Positions 8,074 through 17,529 of a DNA stretch of 64,000 nt are shown here, in pieces. The notes below the pieces were generated by a model. It was not told the origin of the DNA. It searched no databases and was given only the letters and a program-made list of their open reading frames with translations. A program made the position numbers and the translations under genes. Positions within the stretch are counted from its first letter, which is position 1; the number at the start of each line of letters is the position of its first letter. Source of the stretch: Planctomycetota bacterium (lineage in GTDB: Bacteria; Planctomycetota; Phycisphaerae; UBA1845). The stretch lies in the NCBI GenBank assembly GCA_029558835.1, contig JAKQDH010000069.1, forward strand, positions 1 to 64,000, given 5' to 3'.

Positions 8074-9837
8074 TCACGGCCGCCCTTGGGCCAGAGTGTC
8101 CCTACTGGGCACAGCGCGGTCCACCACCCGCACGCCCGTCAGGTCCCAGATGACGAAACGGATGCCACCCTCGGGATGCACCGCGTCCGCGTAGGGTTGC
8201 GACCGGTACACCTCGGCCGGCGGTGAGGCAACGATGCTCCCGCCGGGGGCCTGGTAGAGTCTGGCCGGCAGACGAATCACGTGCTCATCTTTGGCGTACC
8301 GGGTTTCGTAGTCGGCTACGTGCGTGACTCCACAACGCCGCAGGTAGCTGCTCAGTTTACCGTCGCGCAAGGCACGCTGGTACTCGTAACCGTTAATGAC
8401 ACCATCGAGGTTCACGGTGGGGCGGTTGCAGAAGTACCCAAAGAGCCCGCAGTCGGTCATGCCCACTACGGCCTCGGCGGGCAGGTGCCGTCGCGCCCAG
8501 AGCGCGGCGGCGTACCACGGGTCGTGATGGGCTCCGCGCCGTTGGGCATCCACGTGGAGTGCTCCGAGGCTCCCGGTCAAAACGAGCACGCACGTGGCGA
8601 CCGACACCCAGACGCGCTGGCGCAGCCGGGCGTGCAATCGCGCGAAGGCGAGCACCCCGAGCGTAAGCGTGACGGGGACGTAGGCCGCGAAGTGCCACCA
8701 TTGCACGCCCCAGCGCATGAATACGGCACTGTACACGAAGTGGAGAACGCATCCGATCCACATGGCCACGAGCATGTCATAGGACGGTCGATCGGCCTTC
8801 AGCGCGGTCGCCGGCGCGGACGCTATGCTCGGACGCGCAGGGACTGCGGGGTCGGCCGGGCGAACCAACCAGGCCAACATCAAGCCGGCGAAGACCAACT
8901 CAGCTCCGGCAAGCAGCAGGTGCGGGCTCAACAGGCGGCTCAGCGACAACGAGGGGGTCGGGAACGTGCTCTTGAGGGCGCCGCTGATGGGCGTGAGCCG
9001 GCCGAAATGGGCGAAGTTCCACAGGAAATAGGGTCCCGCCAGCGCGGCCGCCACCAGCGCCAGCCGCGTGTACACAGCCCACCAAGGCCGCGACGGCATC
9101 GCTGGTAGGACGGTGGCCCGGCGGCGACAGCCAGTCACCAACAGTACCGCGAAGATGATGAAGACCGAGTCCAGGCGGCAGAGAAACACCAGACTGAGCA
9201 GGACGGCAAGAACAATCGTTCCGCGTGGTGAGGCCGTGGGCGCCAGCAGGTTGTATCGTCCGCATGCCCAGAGCGTGGCAAACAGCAGAACCAGCAGCAG
9301 GCCGGTCTCCAGGCCGTTGAGAAGCGGATTGAGGCAGAGCGGCGCACACATCGCGGCCAGTCCGACGACCGCGGCGGCGCGACCCGCGTGGGCCCTCAGA
9401 CAACCGTAGGCGACGGCGAAGGCCGCCCCGGCAACGAGCGTAACCAGAACGAGTGCCGCGCGCAGCGCTATCTCCGGGTCGCCCGCGAACACACCGAAGA
9501 TGGGCAGCACGCACAACATCCACAAGGGGTGAAAACCGTTGGTGGCGTTGATGCCATCGAATGTAACACCTTTGCCGGTTATGACGTTGCGAGCGACGTT
9601 GAAGTAATAGTAGGCATCATCGCTGATGCGAAAGGTGGCGGCCGGGACCGATGCCGTTAGCGCGTGGACCACACCGGCGGCCACGATGACGAGGATCAGC
9701 AGGTATACCACCACGTCCAGGACGCGGCCCTGGCGGTAGGGGAGTAGCGCCCTTGCCGGCCACGACCACGAACGCCGGCCGCTGGCGTCCACGCGGCCGC
9801 CGGTGTGGTTGGAGGGCATGTTGCTGTCGTCTACCAC
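8074..9837 (-). CDS. GT-C-like multi-spanning membrane glycosyltransferase
   Basis: The 587-residue protein has a short polar N-terminus, a first membrane helix at about 38-62, then a loop with the acidic motif ISDDAYYYFNVARN followed by ATNGFHPLWML, and about nine more helices. A D-D or D-E pair in the first outer loop is typical of GT-C enzymes that use polyprenyl-phosphate sugars, so a periplasmic glycosyltransferase is the best guess. The C-terminal 150 residues (TVNLDGVINGYEYQRAL region) look like a soluble periplasmic domain. Translation probably starts at the GTG at 9837; an ATG six codons later is an alternative. The gene runs almost directly into the polymerase gene, with a 6-bp gap. 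Confidence 0.65.
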   Translation of the reverse strand: MVDDSNMPSNHTGGRVDASGRRSWSWPARALLPYRQGRVLDVVVYLLILVIVAAGVVHALTASVPAATFRISDDAYYYFNVARNVITGKGVTFDGINATNGFHPLWMLCVLPIFGVFAGDPEIALRAALVLVTLVAGAAFAVAYGCLRAHAGRAAAVVGLAAMCAPLCLNPLLNGLETGLLLVLLFATLWACGRYNLLAPTASPRGTIVLAVLLSLVFLCRLDSVFIIFAVLLVTGCRRRATVLPAMPSRPWWAVYTRLALVAAALAGPYFLWNFAHFGRLTPISGALKSTFPTPSLSLSRLLSPHLLLAGAELVFAGLMLAWLVRPADPAVPARPSIASAPATALKADRPSYDMLVAMWIGCVLHFVYSAVFMRWGVQWWHFAAYVPVTLTLGVLAFARLHARLRQRVWVSVATCVLVLTGSLGALHVDAQRRGAHHDPWYAAALWARRHLPAEAVVGMTDCGLFGYFCNRPTVNLDGVINGYEYQRALRDGKLSSYLRRCGVTHVADYETRYAKDEHVIRLPARLYQAPGGSIVASPPAEVYRSQPYADAVHPEGGIRFVIWDLTGVRVVDRAVPSRDTLAQGRP

Positions 9838-9852
9838 AGAGGAAACCCTTCC

Positions 9853-11286
9853 TCAATCCGTGTCAGCCGGGGACACGTTCGCAATGCGCTGGTCGATGTA
9901 GATGGCCTTGCCACGGGGAGACCGCGCGATCTCGTTGCAGCGCTCGATCGTGAAGTTGACCTGCCCGTCCAGCTTGCGAACGAGGCGCGCCCGGACACGC
10001 GCCTCATCGTCGGGTGAGAAGTCAGCCGCCGGGACCAGACGGAGTCGCGCGGTCCCGGCCACCTCCTGCACGAACTGGAACTGCAAGACCCGGTCAAACG
10101 TATCGTCGTGCATGTTCAAGGCGGTCCAGGAGATCAGATGGCCGTCACCGGCGACGAGGACCTCTTGCACGCGGTGGCCGCGGATGTCGTCCAGCAGCAG
10201 GTGCGCCCGGCCGCACGCGACGCAGTGGTCCCCGACGTACGTCGCCCGGTCGCCGGTCCGGTAGCGAATGAACGGGACCACGGTGTTGATGAACCCCGTG
10301 CCGACGATCTCACCACGCTGACCGGGGGTGGTTACGGCCTGCCCCGCGGCATCGACAAGCTCGCAGTGGCCGTAGGTCGGCCAGACGTGGTAGTGGGCGG
10401 TCTGTTCGCAACCCGCAGCGGCCACTAGCTTCTCCGAGTGCCCATAGGAGGAGAAGACGGGGCACTGAAAGATGTCCCCAAGCAGACGACGTTGATCGGG
10501 ATAGAGGATCTCCGACTCGGCGAGAATGCCACGCACGTTGGTCGGGGCGGGCGTGCGCGTGCGCCGCAGGAAGCGGGCGAGCGTCACGGCCGACGACGGA
10601 TACACATGCAGGAAGCACGGCCCCAGCGTCGCGACGTGAGCCAGGTAGGCCGCCATCGTGACGTCGCTGAGGTGGAAACCGCTGTAGTAGTGATGGCGCA
10701 GGAGCGGATCGTGTTCATGGCGAAAGCCCCGGCCGTTCTCCTGCACCACGCGTCCGCGAAAGACGGCCAGCGGCGTTCCCAGGCGGTACCCCGCGCGTTC
10801 CCAACCCGCCACCAGGTGGGCGTACTCGACGCTTGAACGCTGTGCGTTGATGTAGAAGCCGAAGGGCACGCCGCCCGTGCCGCCGGTGGTTACATAGTCC
10901 ACACCGGGCGCGTCAGCAGGCACGGTGCACATGGCGTGCAGGTGTTCGATGACGGTGTCTTTGTCAATGGTGGGCAGGCGGCGCAGATCATCAAGCGAGC
11001 GCAAGTCGCGCGGGTCGAAGCCGGCGCCCGCGAAGTGCTGCCGGTAGAACGGGCTTGCCGCGAGGGCGTGCCGGCAGATGCGACGCACCTCTTCGAGCTG
11101 GTGGGCCCGCGCCTCGTCGGCGGACCACCACTGGGCTTGACGCAGAAAGGCGAGGTGTCGCCGAAACGCCTGTCCCAGGCAGCGCTCCACCGGCAGCCGC
11201 TGCAGCAACGGTGCGAGGGCACCCTTCACCCAACGCGGGGTCCGTTCCCAGGCGTTCTTACGAGACAGTGCCCACTTCATCGTCAC
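9853..11286 (-). CDS. PaaK/CapK-like adenylate-forming enzyme
   Basis: The 477-residue protein matches phenylacetate-CoA ligase/CapK-type members of the ANL superfamily. Visible motifs are the phosphate loop VTTGGTGGVPFGF, the aromatic-Glu segment SSYGHSEKL, the hinge region VPFIRYRTGDRATY, the Cys-rich VACGR patch, and the C-terminal Lys in RSPRGKAIYID. Such proteins would activate a carboxylic acid as an acyl-AMP, and in capsule loci they are thought to help add or remove acyl groups. The gene shares 29 bp with the end of the DUF362 gene. A GTG at 11286 sits 8 bp after GGAGGT; an ATG two codons later (11280) is possible. The substrate is unknown. Confidence 0.75.
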   Translation of the reverse strand: MTMKWALSRKNAWERTPRWVKGALAPLLQRLPVERCLGQAFRRHLAFLRQAQWWSADEARAHQLEEVRRICRHALAASPFYRQHFAGAGFDPRDLRSLDDLRRLPTIDKDTVIEHLHAMCTVPADAPGVDYVTTGGTGGVPFGFYINAQRSSVEYAHLVAGWERAGYRLGTPLAVFRGRVVQENGRGFRHEHDPLLRHHYYSGFHLSDVTMAAYLAHVATLGPCFLHVYPSSAVTLARFLRRTRTPAPTNVRGILAESEILYPDQRRLLGDIFQCPVFSSYGHSEKLVAAAGCEQTAHYHVWPTYGHCELVDAAGQAVTTPGQRGEIVGTGFINTVVPFIRYRTGDRATYVGDHCVACGRAHLLLDDIRGHRVQEVLVAGDGHLISWTALNMHDDTFDRVLQFQFVQEVAGTARLRLVPAADFSPDDEARVRARLVRKLDGQVNFTIERCNEIARSPRGKAIYIDQRIANVSPADTD

Positions 11287-12772
11287 GGGCAGCGACCTCC
11301 ACCTGACCTTGCCAGCCGAAATGCGAGCGAAACGCCAATGCGGGACCTGCTATCTCTATTGCGCGCCGGTTCCACCGCGACTCGTTGGACCTGATGCACA
11401 CCCCTTCGGCCGGGAAATCGACCAAAGGCAGCCCGTGAGCCGCCAGCGCCTCGCGGAGCATTGGGATCCGACCGTAATCGAAACCCATGAGCCGGGCGCA
11501 GGCAAGGTCCACGGCCACCGGGTTGAAGCCCGCGACAACCACGCCTGCGTCCTTGGCGGTGGCATCGAGCGGGCCGTTGCCTTCCCCGGCGGTGATGCCG
11601 TCAACCACGCTGAACCAGCGCCGCTGCGGCTCGGTGTGGAGCGTGCCCTCCGCGTCGGCGTAGAGCAGGATGCGGTTCAGGTCGAGCACCATGCGCCAGG
11701 CCGTGTCGTTGCCGTACCAGTTGCCCGAGCGGACCGTGGCGACGTTCGTGTCTCCGAACACGCTCTTGCCCAGTGCCTTGCACGGGCCGGCCAGCAGCGC
11801 GCGCACGGGACCGAGGCGGGAAAACACCTGCTTGAAGCCGGCCACGGTCCGCTGTTCAAGACGCTGCTTGAGGCCGTTGCGGTGAAACTGGTCACCACCC
11901 TGGGCGGGCGTTCCCTCCCGGTGATGGGGTAGCCAGTTCTTGTTGCCGTTGATGCCGACGAGGTTCTTGAGGTTGACGGTAATCCCCACCTTCTTGTGGG
12001 TCTTCAGTTTCGGCACACTGATGACACAATCCGCGGCCAGGACCGTGCGCGATATCAGGTACTCGTGCAAGTCGCCGCGATGGTGCTGGCGAAGCTCGGC
12101 CGTGTCGTACTCGGCACCGTAGAGACGGTCACAAAGAGGACCGAGAGTGTGGAATGCCGATCGCTCGCCGAGGTTGACCCGGACGTAGCCGGCCGGGTCC
12201 CCCGGCAGAGGCCGGTGACCGACGATCACACCGTCGATCTTGTCCGCCCGCTCCGGACGCAGGTCATATACGTTCAGGGGAACCGCGCCGCACCGGGCGT
12301 AGAACGCCTCGAGTTCGTCGAGACCAGCCAGCCTGCGGATCCGCGCGAAGTCGGCGTCGTTTTGCGGAGCGTCGGCAATGATGATACGACCACGACCGGC
12401 AAGTGCTATGTGCACATAGTCGGCCACCGCCCGCAGGATGGAGCCGTGTGTGATGGTGCAGTTGCCATCGCCGTCGTGGGTCTCCCTGAAGTCGCGGACG
12501 AAGTTCGGCTTGAGCACCACCGTGTCGCCGGGTCGGACGATTCCGTCCAGGGGGTTCCACTCCGGCGTGTCGAGATGTTGGGCATCCAACCCCAGCAGAC
12601 GCAGCGCGGACCGCACCGCCTCGTAGGCGGGATTCGGCACGCCGGCGATGGTGGCGGCGTCGAACGGGTACTCAGGGTAAAGCGCGTCCGGCGAGTACGG
12701 AGGTTCGGGGCCGTACGCCGAGCACCCCGCCGCCACGGCTACCTCAGGTTGTCGCAGCAAGTTGACCGTCAT
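11258..12772 (-). CDS. DUF362 domain protein
   Basis: The 504-residue protein carries the DUF362 signature in VISVPKLKTHKKVGITVNLK, followed by NLVGINGNKNWLPHHREG. Near the N-terminus are a Pro-rich stretch and VVLKPNFVRDF, the usual opening of this family. DUF362 proteins have no settled reaction; some resemble iron-sulfur or nucleotide-binding enzymes, but no ferredoxin-type Cys motif is visible here. The ATG at 12772 (MTVNLLRQPEV) is chosen because residues further upstream are a frame-shadow of the preceding glycosyltransferase gene. It overlaps that gene by 29 bp and the PaaK-like gene by 29 bp, so three genes are tightly coupled. A role in modifying the polysaccharide is inferred from context only. 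Confidence 0.75.
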   Translation of the reverse strand: MTVNLLRQPEVAVAAGCSAYGPEPPYSPDALYPEYPFDAATIAGVPNPAYEAVRSALRLLGLDAQHLDTPEWNPLDGIVRPGDTVVLKPNFVRDFRETHDGDGNCTITHGSILRAVADYVHIALAGRGRIIIADAPQNDADFARIRRLAGLDELEAFYARCGAVPLNVYDLRPERADKIDGVIVGHRPLPGDPAGYVRVNLGERSAFHTLGPLCDRLYGAEYDTAELRQHHRGDLHEYLISRTVLAADCVISVPKLKTHKKVGITVNLKNLVGINGNKNWLPHHREGTPAQGGDQFHRNGLKQRLEQRTVAGFKQVFSRLGPVRALLAGPCKALGKSVFGDTNVATVRSGNWYGNDTAWRMVLDLNRILLYADAEGTLHTEPQRRWFSVVDGITAGEGNGPLDATAKDAGVVVAGFNPVAVDLACARLMGFDYGRIPMLREALAAHGLPLVDFPAEGVCIRSNESRWNRRAIEIAGPALAFRSHFGWQGQVEVAARDDEVGTVS

Positions 12773-15242
12773 GCGCGTGCGAGCCTGGAGGCGGGCCCTT
12801 GAGAACGCGGTAAAGCGCGATGAACTCGGCGGCCACGGCCGGGTGGTCAAAGCCGCGCACCAGCTCCCTGCCGGCAGCAGCCAGCGCCGACCGCCGCTGC
12901 GGGTCATCAAGCAACGCCCCCACGGCGCGGGCGAGTGCCGCCGGGTCATGGGGAGGAACGAACACACAGTGTCTGCCGTCTTCCAGCCAATCCGCGAGGG
13001 CCCGCAAGCGCGTGGTCACGACGGGCAGGCCGGACGCCAGGGCGTGGAATACCGTCATGGGCATCCCCTCCTGGTGATACGTGGGAAACACCAGGAGGTC
13101 GGCCTCGCGGTACGCACCCAGCGTCTCCTCCTCCGGCAGGTAGCCGGTGAACGTCGTACAGCCTTCGAGGTTCAGCCGGCGACAGAGTGATTCCGCGGCC
13201 GCCCGCTCCGGGCCGTCGCCGACGAACACGGCCTGCACGTCGTGTCGCTCGCGGATGGCCGGCAGGGCCGCGATGACGTCCGTCAGGCCCTTGGCAGGTA
13301 TGAAGCGGGCAATGAACAGCAGCAGGGGCCTGTTGGCCGGGAGTCCGAAGCGTAGGCGGAAGGCCGTGGGTGATTCGTAACGCGACAGGTTCAGCGCGTT
13401 CTTGGCGACCAACACGCGACAATTCGGAAACCGCTGCAGGAACGCCACCCGCTCTTCGCGGGACAGCACGGCCACGCCGCTGGCGCTGCGTACCACGAGT
13501 GCCTGGAGTGCGCGCCACCACGGGTTCGCAGTGCCCAGGAAGATCAGATCGCTGCCGTGGAACTTGAGGAGCACTCGCTGCCGCAAGAGACGCGCCAGCG
13601 GGATGAAACACACATCGCGAAGGACACCCTTGCGGTCGAAGGCGGAGTTCAACTGGATGAGGTCAGGCCGGTGCAGGACAATCAGGTACGGGAAACGCAG
13701 AAGATCGGCCAGCCGGCCCGTCAGACGCCGGCACGTGCTTTCCTCCGGCGTGCGCGCGCCGTACAGGAAGAACGGCACTTGCAGCCCCCGGGCAACGAGC
13801 GTGTCGCGCAACAAGTAAAGATGGGACGGCGGCCCGCCGCGCACGCGGCGGTCCGGCAGGGCCATGAGCACCCGAAGTGGCCGGCCGTTGCGCGGAGCGG
13901 CTTCGACGGCAAGCCCCGGTACCAAAGATGTCGCCCCGTGGCACTCCGGTGCTGCTGAACCGCGTGCCGTGCCCTTCGGCGTCGAGCGCCCGCGACCCCT
14001 GCCGGGACGCGCCTTGCCAAGGCTTCCGCACTTCTCGGCCCACGCGCGCAAGTAGACCTCACCCGTTTCCTGGGCGAGGCGAGCAATGGAGAACCACGTT
14101 GCGGCCCACTCGCGCGCGGCACACCCCATGGCGCTGCGCCAGGACTCCGACGCCAGCAGCGCGCACGCTCGCTCACAAAGAGCCTCAACGTGGCCGACCG
14201 GCACGAGGAAGCCGGCCCTACCGTCCGGCACGATGCGGTCGTTATCCGCCACCTGGGTGGCGAGCACCGGCACACCGCACGCCATGGATTCCAGCAGCAC
14301 GTTGGGCGTCCCCTCGCGGAGCGACGGCAGGACGGTCAGGTCGCAGGCCCGATACACGCTCGGCATGTCCGCACAGGCGCCCAAGAAGTGGCAGCAATCG
14401 TCCAGCATCATGCTGCGCACCAGCGCCTGCATTGCCCGGTGGTAATCACCTGCTCCCTGTTGGTTGTCACGTAGCGGCTCGCCTACGCAGAGAAAGCGGG
14501 CGCCGGGAAAGCGTTCGCGGACGCGCGCGGCAAGGCGAAAGAAGTCCGCATGGTTCTTCTGCCGCTTGAACGTGGCGACCATGCCCACGACGGGCCCGCC
14601 CGGCGGCAGGCCGAGCCGCAGCCGGGCCGCCGCCCGATCACCCGGCCGGAACCGCACGCAATCCACGCCGTTGTAGACGACGGCGATACGCTCCGGATCA
14701 ATGCCCAGCCGGCGCACGTTGTGCCGTTTGCCGGCGTGCGAGTTGGCGATCAGCACGTCGAACCACTGGCTTGTCACGCGGAAGCCAATCCGGTGCAGCC
14801 ACGGGGACTCATAGTCACAGTTGCGTTCCGACGCCACGACCACCGGCACGCCGGCCAGTTGGGCGGCCGTGCGGACCGCCATCTCCGCGTCGAAGAGGAA
14901 CGCATGGGCAATGTCGATGTCCAGCACACGCATCAAACGCGCCAGGCGCCACGTCAGACCGACGTCGAACCGACATCGCTTGGGAAGCACGTGCAGCGTC
15001 GCCACCCGGGCATCCAGCCCCTCGGCCAGCGGCACCACGCTGGACAGCGAGCATACGTGGACCGCGAAGCGCCGCGGGTCCAGGTGGTTGGCCAGTTGCA
15101 CAACCTGGCGCTGTGCACCACCGTGTTCCAGACTGCTGATGACCAGCAACAGGCGCAAACGGTCCCCGTTGGGCAGCGTGTCACCGGAGAGGCTGTCCGG
15201 ACAGGGCGTCCGCGGTGGGTCGATTGGCTTGTAAACCGACAT
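12744..15242 (-). CDS. Tandem GT4-GT4 glycosyltransferase fusion
   Basis: The 832-residue protein holds two complete GT4 modules joined by a Gly/Arg/Ser-rich linker at about 400-445. The first opens with LLLVISSLEHGGAQRQVVQL near residue 28, contains VVYNGVDCVRFRPG, and has an intact EX7E motif in LREGTPNVLLESMACG. The second opens with LRVLMALPDRRVRGGPPSHL and has LLLFIARFIPAKGLTDVI, but its EX7E reads EGMPMTVFHALASG, with His in place of the second Glu. The true start is the ATG at 15242 (MSVYKPIDPPRTP); the open frame further upstream is Arg/Gly-rich and shadows intergenic repeats. One polypeptide probably adds two consecutive sugars, or the second half is regulatory. Confidence 0.85.
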   Translation of the reverse strand: MSVYKPIDPPRTPCPDSLSGDTLPNGDRLRLLLVISSLEHGGAQRQVVQLANHLDPRRFAVHVCSLSSVVPLAEGLDARVATLHVLPKRCRFDVGLTWRLARLMRVLDIDIAHAFLFDAEMAVRTAAQLAGVPVVVASERNCDYESPWLHRIGFRVTSQWFDVLIANSHAGKRHNVRRLGIDPERIAVVYNGVDCVRFRPGDRAAARLRLGLPPGGPVVGMVATFKRQKNHADFFRLAARVRERFPGARFLCVGEPLRDNQQGAGDYHRAMQALVRSMMLDDCCHFLGACADMPSVYRACDLTVLPSLREGTPNVLLESMACGVPVLATQVADNDRIVPDGRAGFLVPVGHVEALCERACALLASESWRSAMGCAAREWAATWFSIARLAQETGEVYLRAWAEKCGSLGKARPGRGRGRSTPKGTARGSAAPECHGATSLVPGLAVEAAPRNGRPLRVLMALPDRRVRGGPPSHLYLLRDTLVARGLQVPFFLYGARTPEESTCRRLTGRLADLLRFPYLIVLHRPDLIQLNSAFDRKGVLRDVCFIPLARLLRQRVLLKFHGSDLIFLGTANPWWRALQALVVRSASGVAVLSREERVAFLQRFPNCRVLVAKNALNLSRYESPTAFRLRFGLPANRPLLLFIARFIPAKGLTDVIAALPAIRERHDVQAVFVGDGPERAAAESLCRRLNLEGCTTFTGYLPEEETLGAYREADLLVFPTYHQEGMPMTVFHALASGLPVVTTRLRALADWLEDGRHCVFVPPHDPAALARAVGALLDDPQRRSALAAAGRELVRGFDHPAVAAEFIALYRVLKGPPPGSHAHDGQLAATT

Positions 15243-15367
15243 GGCTACGGCGGGCCGCCGCTTGCACAAGGCAGCCCCACATCTCTGAGCATCCCCGACC
15301 TGCCCCCGCCCTGTCAGGGAGGGGCAGGGGGAGGGTCCGCTGCCAGCGGCATTCCCCGTCACCCTAT

Positions 15368-15390
15368 CCTCTCCCCCCGAGGGGGAGAGG
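15368..15390. repeat. Hairpin of the CCTCTCCCC family (intergenic)
   Basis: A perfect 10-bp stem with a 3-nt CGA loop (arms CCTCTCCCCC and GGGGGAGAGG) lies between the WecG-like gene and the double glycosyltransferase gene. Similar stems occur at 46350-46450 and 50733-50755. There is no T tract, so a Rho-independent terminator is not supported; it may instead stabilise or process the polycistronic message. Confidence 0.6.
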
Positions 15391-15439
15391 GGTCCTGCCA
15401 GGCGCGCTAATCGTCCGGGGTCGCCCGCGGACGGATCCG

Positions 15440-16213
15440 TCAGACCGTTTCCGGCGTGCGACTCCGGGCGCAAAGCTCCTTCAACACCAGCCAGCAGAAG
15501 ATGGAGTTGCTCACCAGGTACCGACGCCACATCCGCCCCGGCTCCTGCACAACGCGGTACAGCCACTCCAGTCCCAGACGCTGCCAGATCCGCGGCGCAC
15601 GCTTGACCTTGCCGGCCATGACGTCGAACGACCCCCCGACGCCATGGCACAGGGGTACGTCAAGTTCGCCATTGAAACGCGCGAGAAACTCCTCTTTGCG
15701 CGGCGAACTCATGGCCACGAACAGCATGTCCGGTCGGGCCGCGCGGATCGCGTTGGCCACCCCCGTCTCGTCCTCGCTCTTGAAATACCCGTGGTGCTGC
15801 CCCGCCACCACCACACCCGGGTAGCGTGCGTTGATGCAGCGTACCACCTCCGCGAGCACTTCCTCCGTTGCCCCGAGACAGAAGACCCGCCAGCCGCGCT
15901 CGCTCCCGCGTTCCAGTAGACGGTACATCAGGTCGATGCCCGTGACGCGCTCCGGCAGCGACCGGCGCAGCAGCCGGGCCGCCCAGACCACGGAAATGCC
16001 GTCCGCGAGAATCATGTCCGCGGTCCGCACCGCCTGGTCGAGACGCGGGTTCTGTCGCATGCTCACGATCTTCGCGGCATTCACCACACCGATCAGCAGA
16101 CGCCGGCGCTGGGCGATGACGTCCTCGGCGATCGTGAGTACGTCCTGCATGGTCAAGGCATGGACGGGAAGGCCGAAGAGCGTCCGTGTCGGCCAGGCGT
16201 TATCGCAAGTCAT
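15440..16213 (-). CDS. WecG/TagA/CpsF-family glycosyltransferase
   Basis: This 257-residue protein fits the GT26 family (N-acetylmannosaminyl- or UDP-ManNAcA-type transferases acting on polyprenyl-PP-sugar). Diagnostic segments include VVNAAKIVSMRQNPRL, ADMILADGISVVWAARLL, ERVTGIDLMYRLLERG, VFCLGATEEVLAE, the GYF loop YPGVVVAGQHHGYF, MLFVAMSSPRKEEFLARF and HGVGGSFDVMAGKVKRAP, in family order. It should add the second sugar to a lipid-linked primer made by the polyprenyl sugar transferase encoded upstream. The ATG at 16213 is fixed by a 4-bp ATGA overlap with the stop of the preceding gene. The protein acts at the cytoplasmic membrane face. Confidence 0.9.
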   Translation of the reverse strand: MTCDNAWPTRTLFGLPVHALTMQDVLTIAEDVIAQRRRLLIGVVNAAKIVSMRQNPRLDQAVRTADMILADGISVVWAARLLRRSLPERVTGIDLMYRLLERGSERGWRVFCLGATEEVLAEVVRCINARYPGVVVAGQHHGYFKSEDETGVANAIRAARPDMLFVAMSSPRKEEFLARFNGELDVPLCHGVGGSFDVMAGKVKRAPRIWQRLGLEWLYRVVQEPGRMWRRYLVSNSIFCWLVLKELCARSRTPETV

Positions 16214-17394
16214 GAGCCCGAATCCTCCGTGGCGGAACCTGCCGCCGGCCACGCCTCCGCCCGCGTTGCCGGCCAAGCGTACAGCAGCCATCCCATTTCG
16301 TACGGTCGCGTTTCGTAGTCCACGCAGCCGGGAGGAAACAGAACATCGGCCCCCGGCAGGCGCCAGGCCGGGTGCAGACGACTCAACACCGCCTGTGCCT
16401 TGCGCACCACCTTCGCCGGTTCGCGGCGCGCAACCTTGCGCCAAACGACGTCGGCCGAGGCGTCGATCAGCGAGCCCCCCAGTTCCGGGGAATGCCCCAA
16501 CCACCCCAGACCGCCCGCCGTGGACGACTGGTGCCGGGCACCACCGGCGTCCTCGAGGGCAAACAAGGCCATCGGGGCCATCGCCTCCTGGTGCACGGCG
16601 TACACCGGATACTCTTCCACGATGTGACCCGTCCGCACGTCGAAATGCCACCACCACTGCCCCGCGGGGCCCTGTAGCTGACACATGCGGTCGGCCGCGT
16701 GCCCGGCAACGTCGAGCGCCTGGGGGTGTCGCGCGGCTTGGGAGTACAGAGACAACGCCTGGATGGGGTAGACCAAGTCGGCGAAGCAACTGATGTGGGC
16801 CCGCCAGCGCACCGCCTGCGCCGCGTCCGGCCAGTGTGGAAACAGTCCCGAGCGCGGCTGGTAAGATGCACGCAGTCGCTGCTCCAGCTTCGCCGCGTAC
16901 TCCTCCGCGCCTGGCAGCAACCCGCCGGCGGACAAAGCGCTCAGTACCCACGCGAACTCCACCGTCGGATACGAACCGTGCGCCGGGTCAAACGCCAACA
17001 CGCGACGCCAGGCAGCCTCAACCCCGCCATGACCCCATGCCCGCAGGCACCACAGCGTCAACGCGACCTCGCCCAGATCACTCATGGCGTCCACTTCGGC
17101 CGCCAGCGTGTCGGCCACCTGCTGCGGAGTGTGGCCGTGCAGCACCTGTTCAGACGCCGCAGCCTCTTCCCCGACCAACCCGAGCAGCACCATGGCCGTG
17201 TAGCGTCGGCTGACGCCCTCCAGCACGTCCTGACCGTTCGGCCGGCGCAACCGGAACGCGAAGCAACGCCGCTCCGGCAGGTACATGCGCCGCAATGCCC
17301 GCAGCGCCAGCCGGCGCAGCTCCACGGGCAGCGCCGCCACGCTGGTAGGCTCCGGGCCAACGACCGCCGTTCTGGCTCTCAACATCGTGCTCAT
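16210..17394 (-). CDS. Alpha-toroid-like protein of unknown function in the polysaccharide locus
   Basis: The 394-residue soluble protein has repeating helical segments rich in Ala, Leu and Trp (for example MSDLGEVALTLWCLRAWG, SYPTVEFAWVLSALSAGG, AHISCFADLVYPIQALSLYS, QWWWHFDVRTGHIVEEYPVY). These look like an (alpha/alpha)n toroid as seen in six-hairpin glycosidases, lyases and terpenoid cyclases. No signal peptide is visible. Its last codon overlaps the WecG-like start (ATGA), showing translational coupling. The ATG at 17394 follows a GGTGGG stretch; a TTG at 17442 would add 16 residues. A glycan-processing role is suggested only by the fold impression and neighbours. Confidence 0.6.
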   Translation of the reverse strand: MSTMLRARTAVVGPEPTSVAALPVELRRLALRALRRMYLPERRCFAFRLRRPNGQDVLEGVSRRYTAMVLLGLVGEEAAASEQVLHGHTPQQVADTLAAEVDAMSDLGEVALTLWCLRAWGHGGVEAAWRRVLAFDPAHGSYPTVEFAWVLSALSAGGLLPGAEEYAAKLEQRLRASYQPRSGLFPHWPDAAQAVRWRAHISCFADLVYPIQALSLYSQAARHPQALDVAGHAADRMCQLQGPAGQWWWHFDVRTGHIVEEYPVYAVHQEAMAPMALFALEDAGGARHQSSTAGGLGWLGHSPELGGSLIDASADVVWRKVARREPAKVVRKAQAVLSRLHPAWRLPGADVLFPPGCVDYETRPYEMGWLLYAWPATRAEAWPAAGSATEDSGS

Positions 17395-17465
17395 TGTGAC
17401 GAGCCCACCGTCTAAACAGTGTCCTTGAGCAGCTCCCCTCAATACGGAAGCCGACCACCGGGGCA

Positions 17466-17498
17466 GGGTGGCATGGCCAAGCGCAGCGCCGCCATGCC
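17466..17498 (+). repeat. Partial copy of dispersed repeat family 2 (left end)
   Basis: This 33-bp segment begins GGGTGGCATGGCCAAGCGC and continues with AGCGCCGCCATGCC. It matches the left end of fuller copies at 19091-19237, 28300-28442 and 61228-61371. Only the left arm remains, immediately before a complete family 1 element. Confidence 0.6.
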
Positions 17499-17529
17499 CC
17501 TCCGCATGCCGGACGCCGTTCTGGGTACC

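Noticed and set aside
16952-17394. Upstream extension of the WecG-like frame
   Set aside because: It runs antiparallel in meaning to the alpha-toroid gene that occupies the same bases, and the family start is the ATG at 16213.
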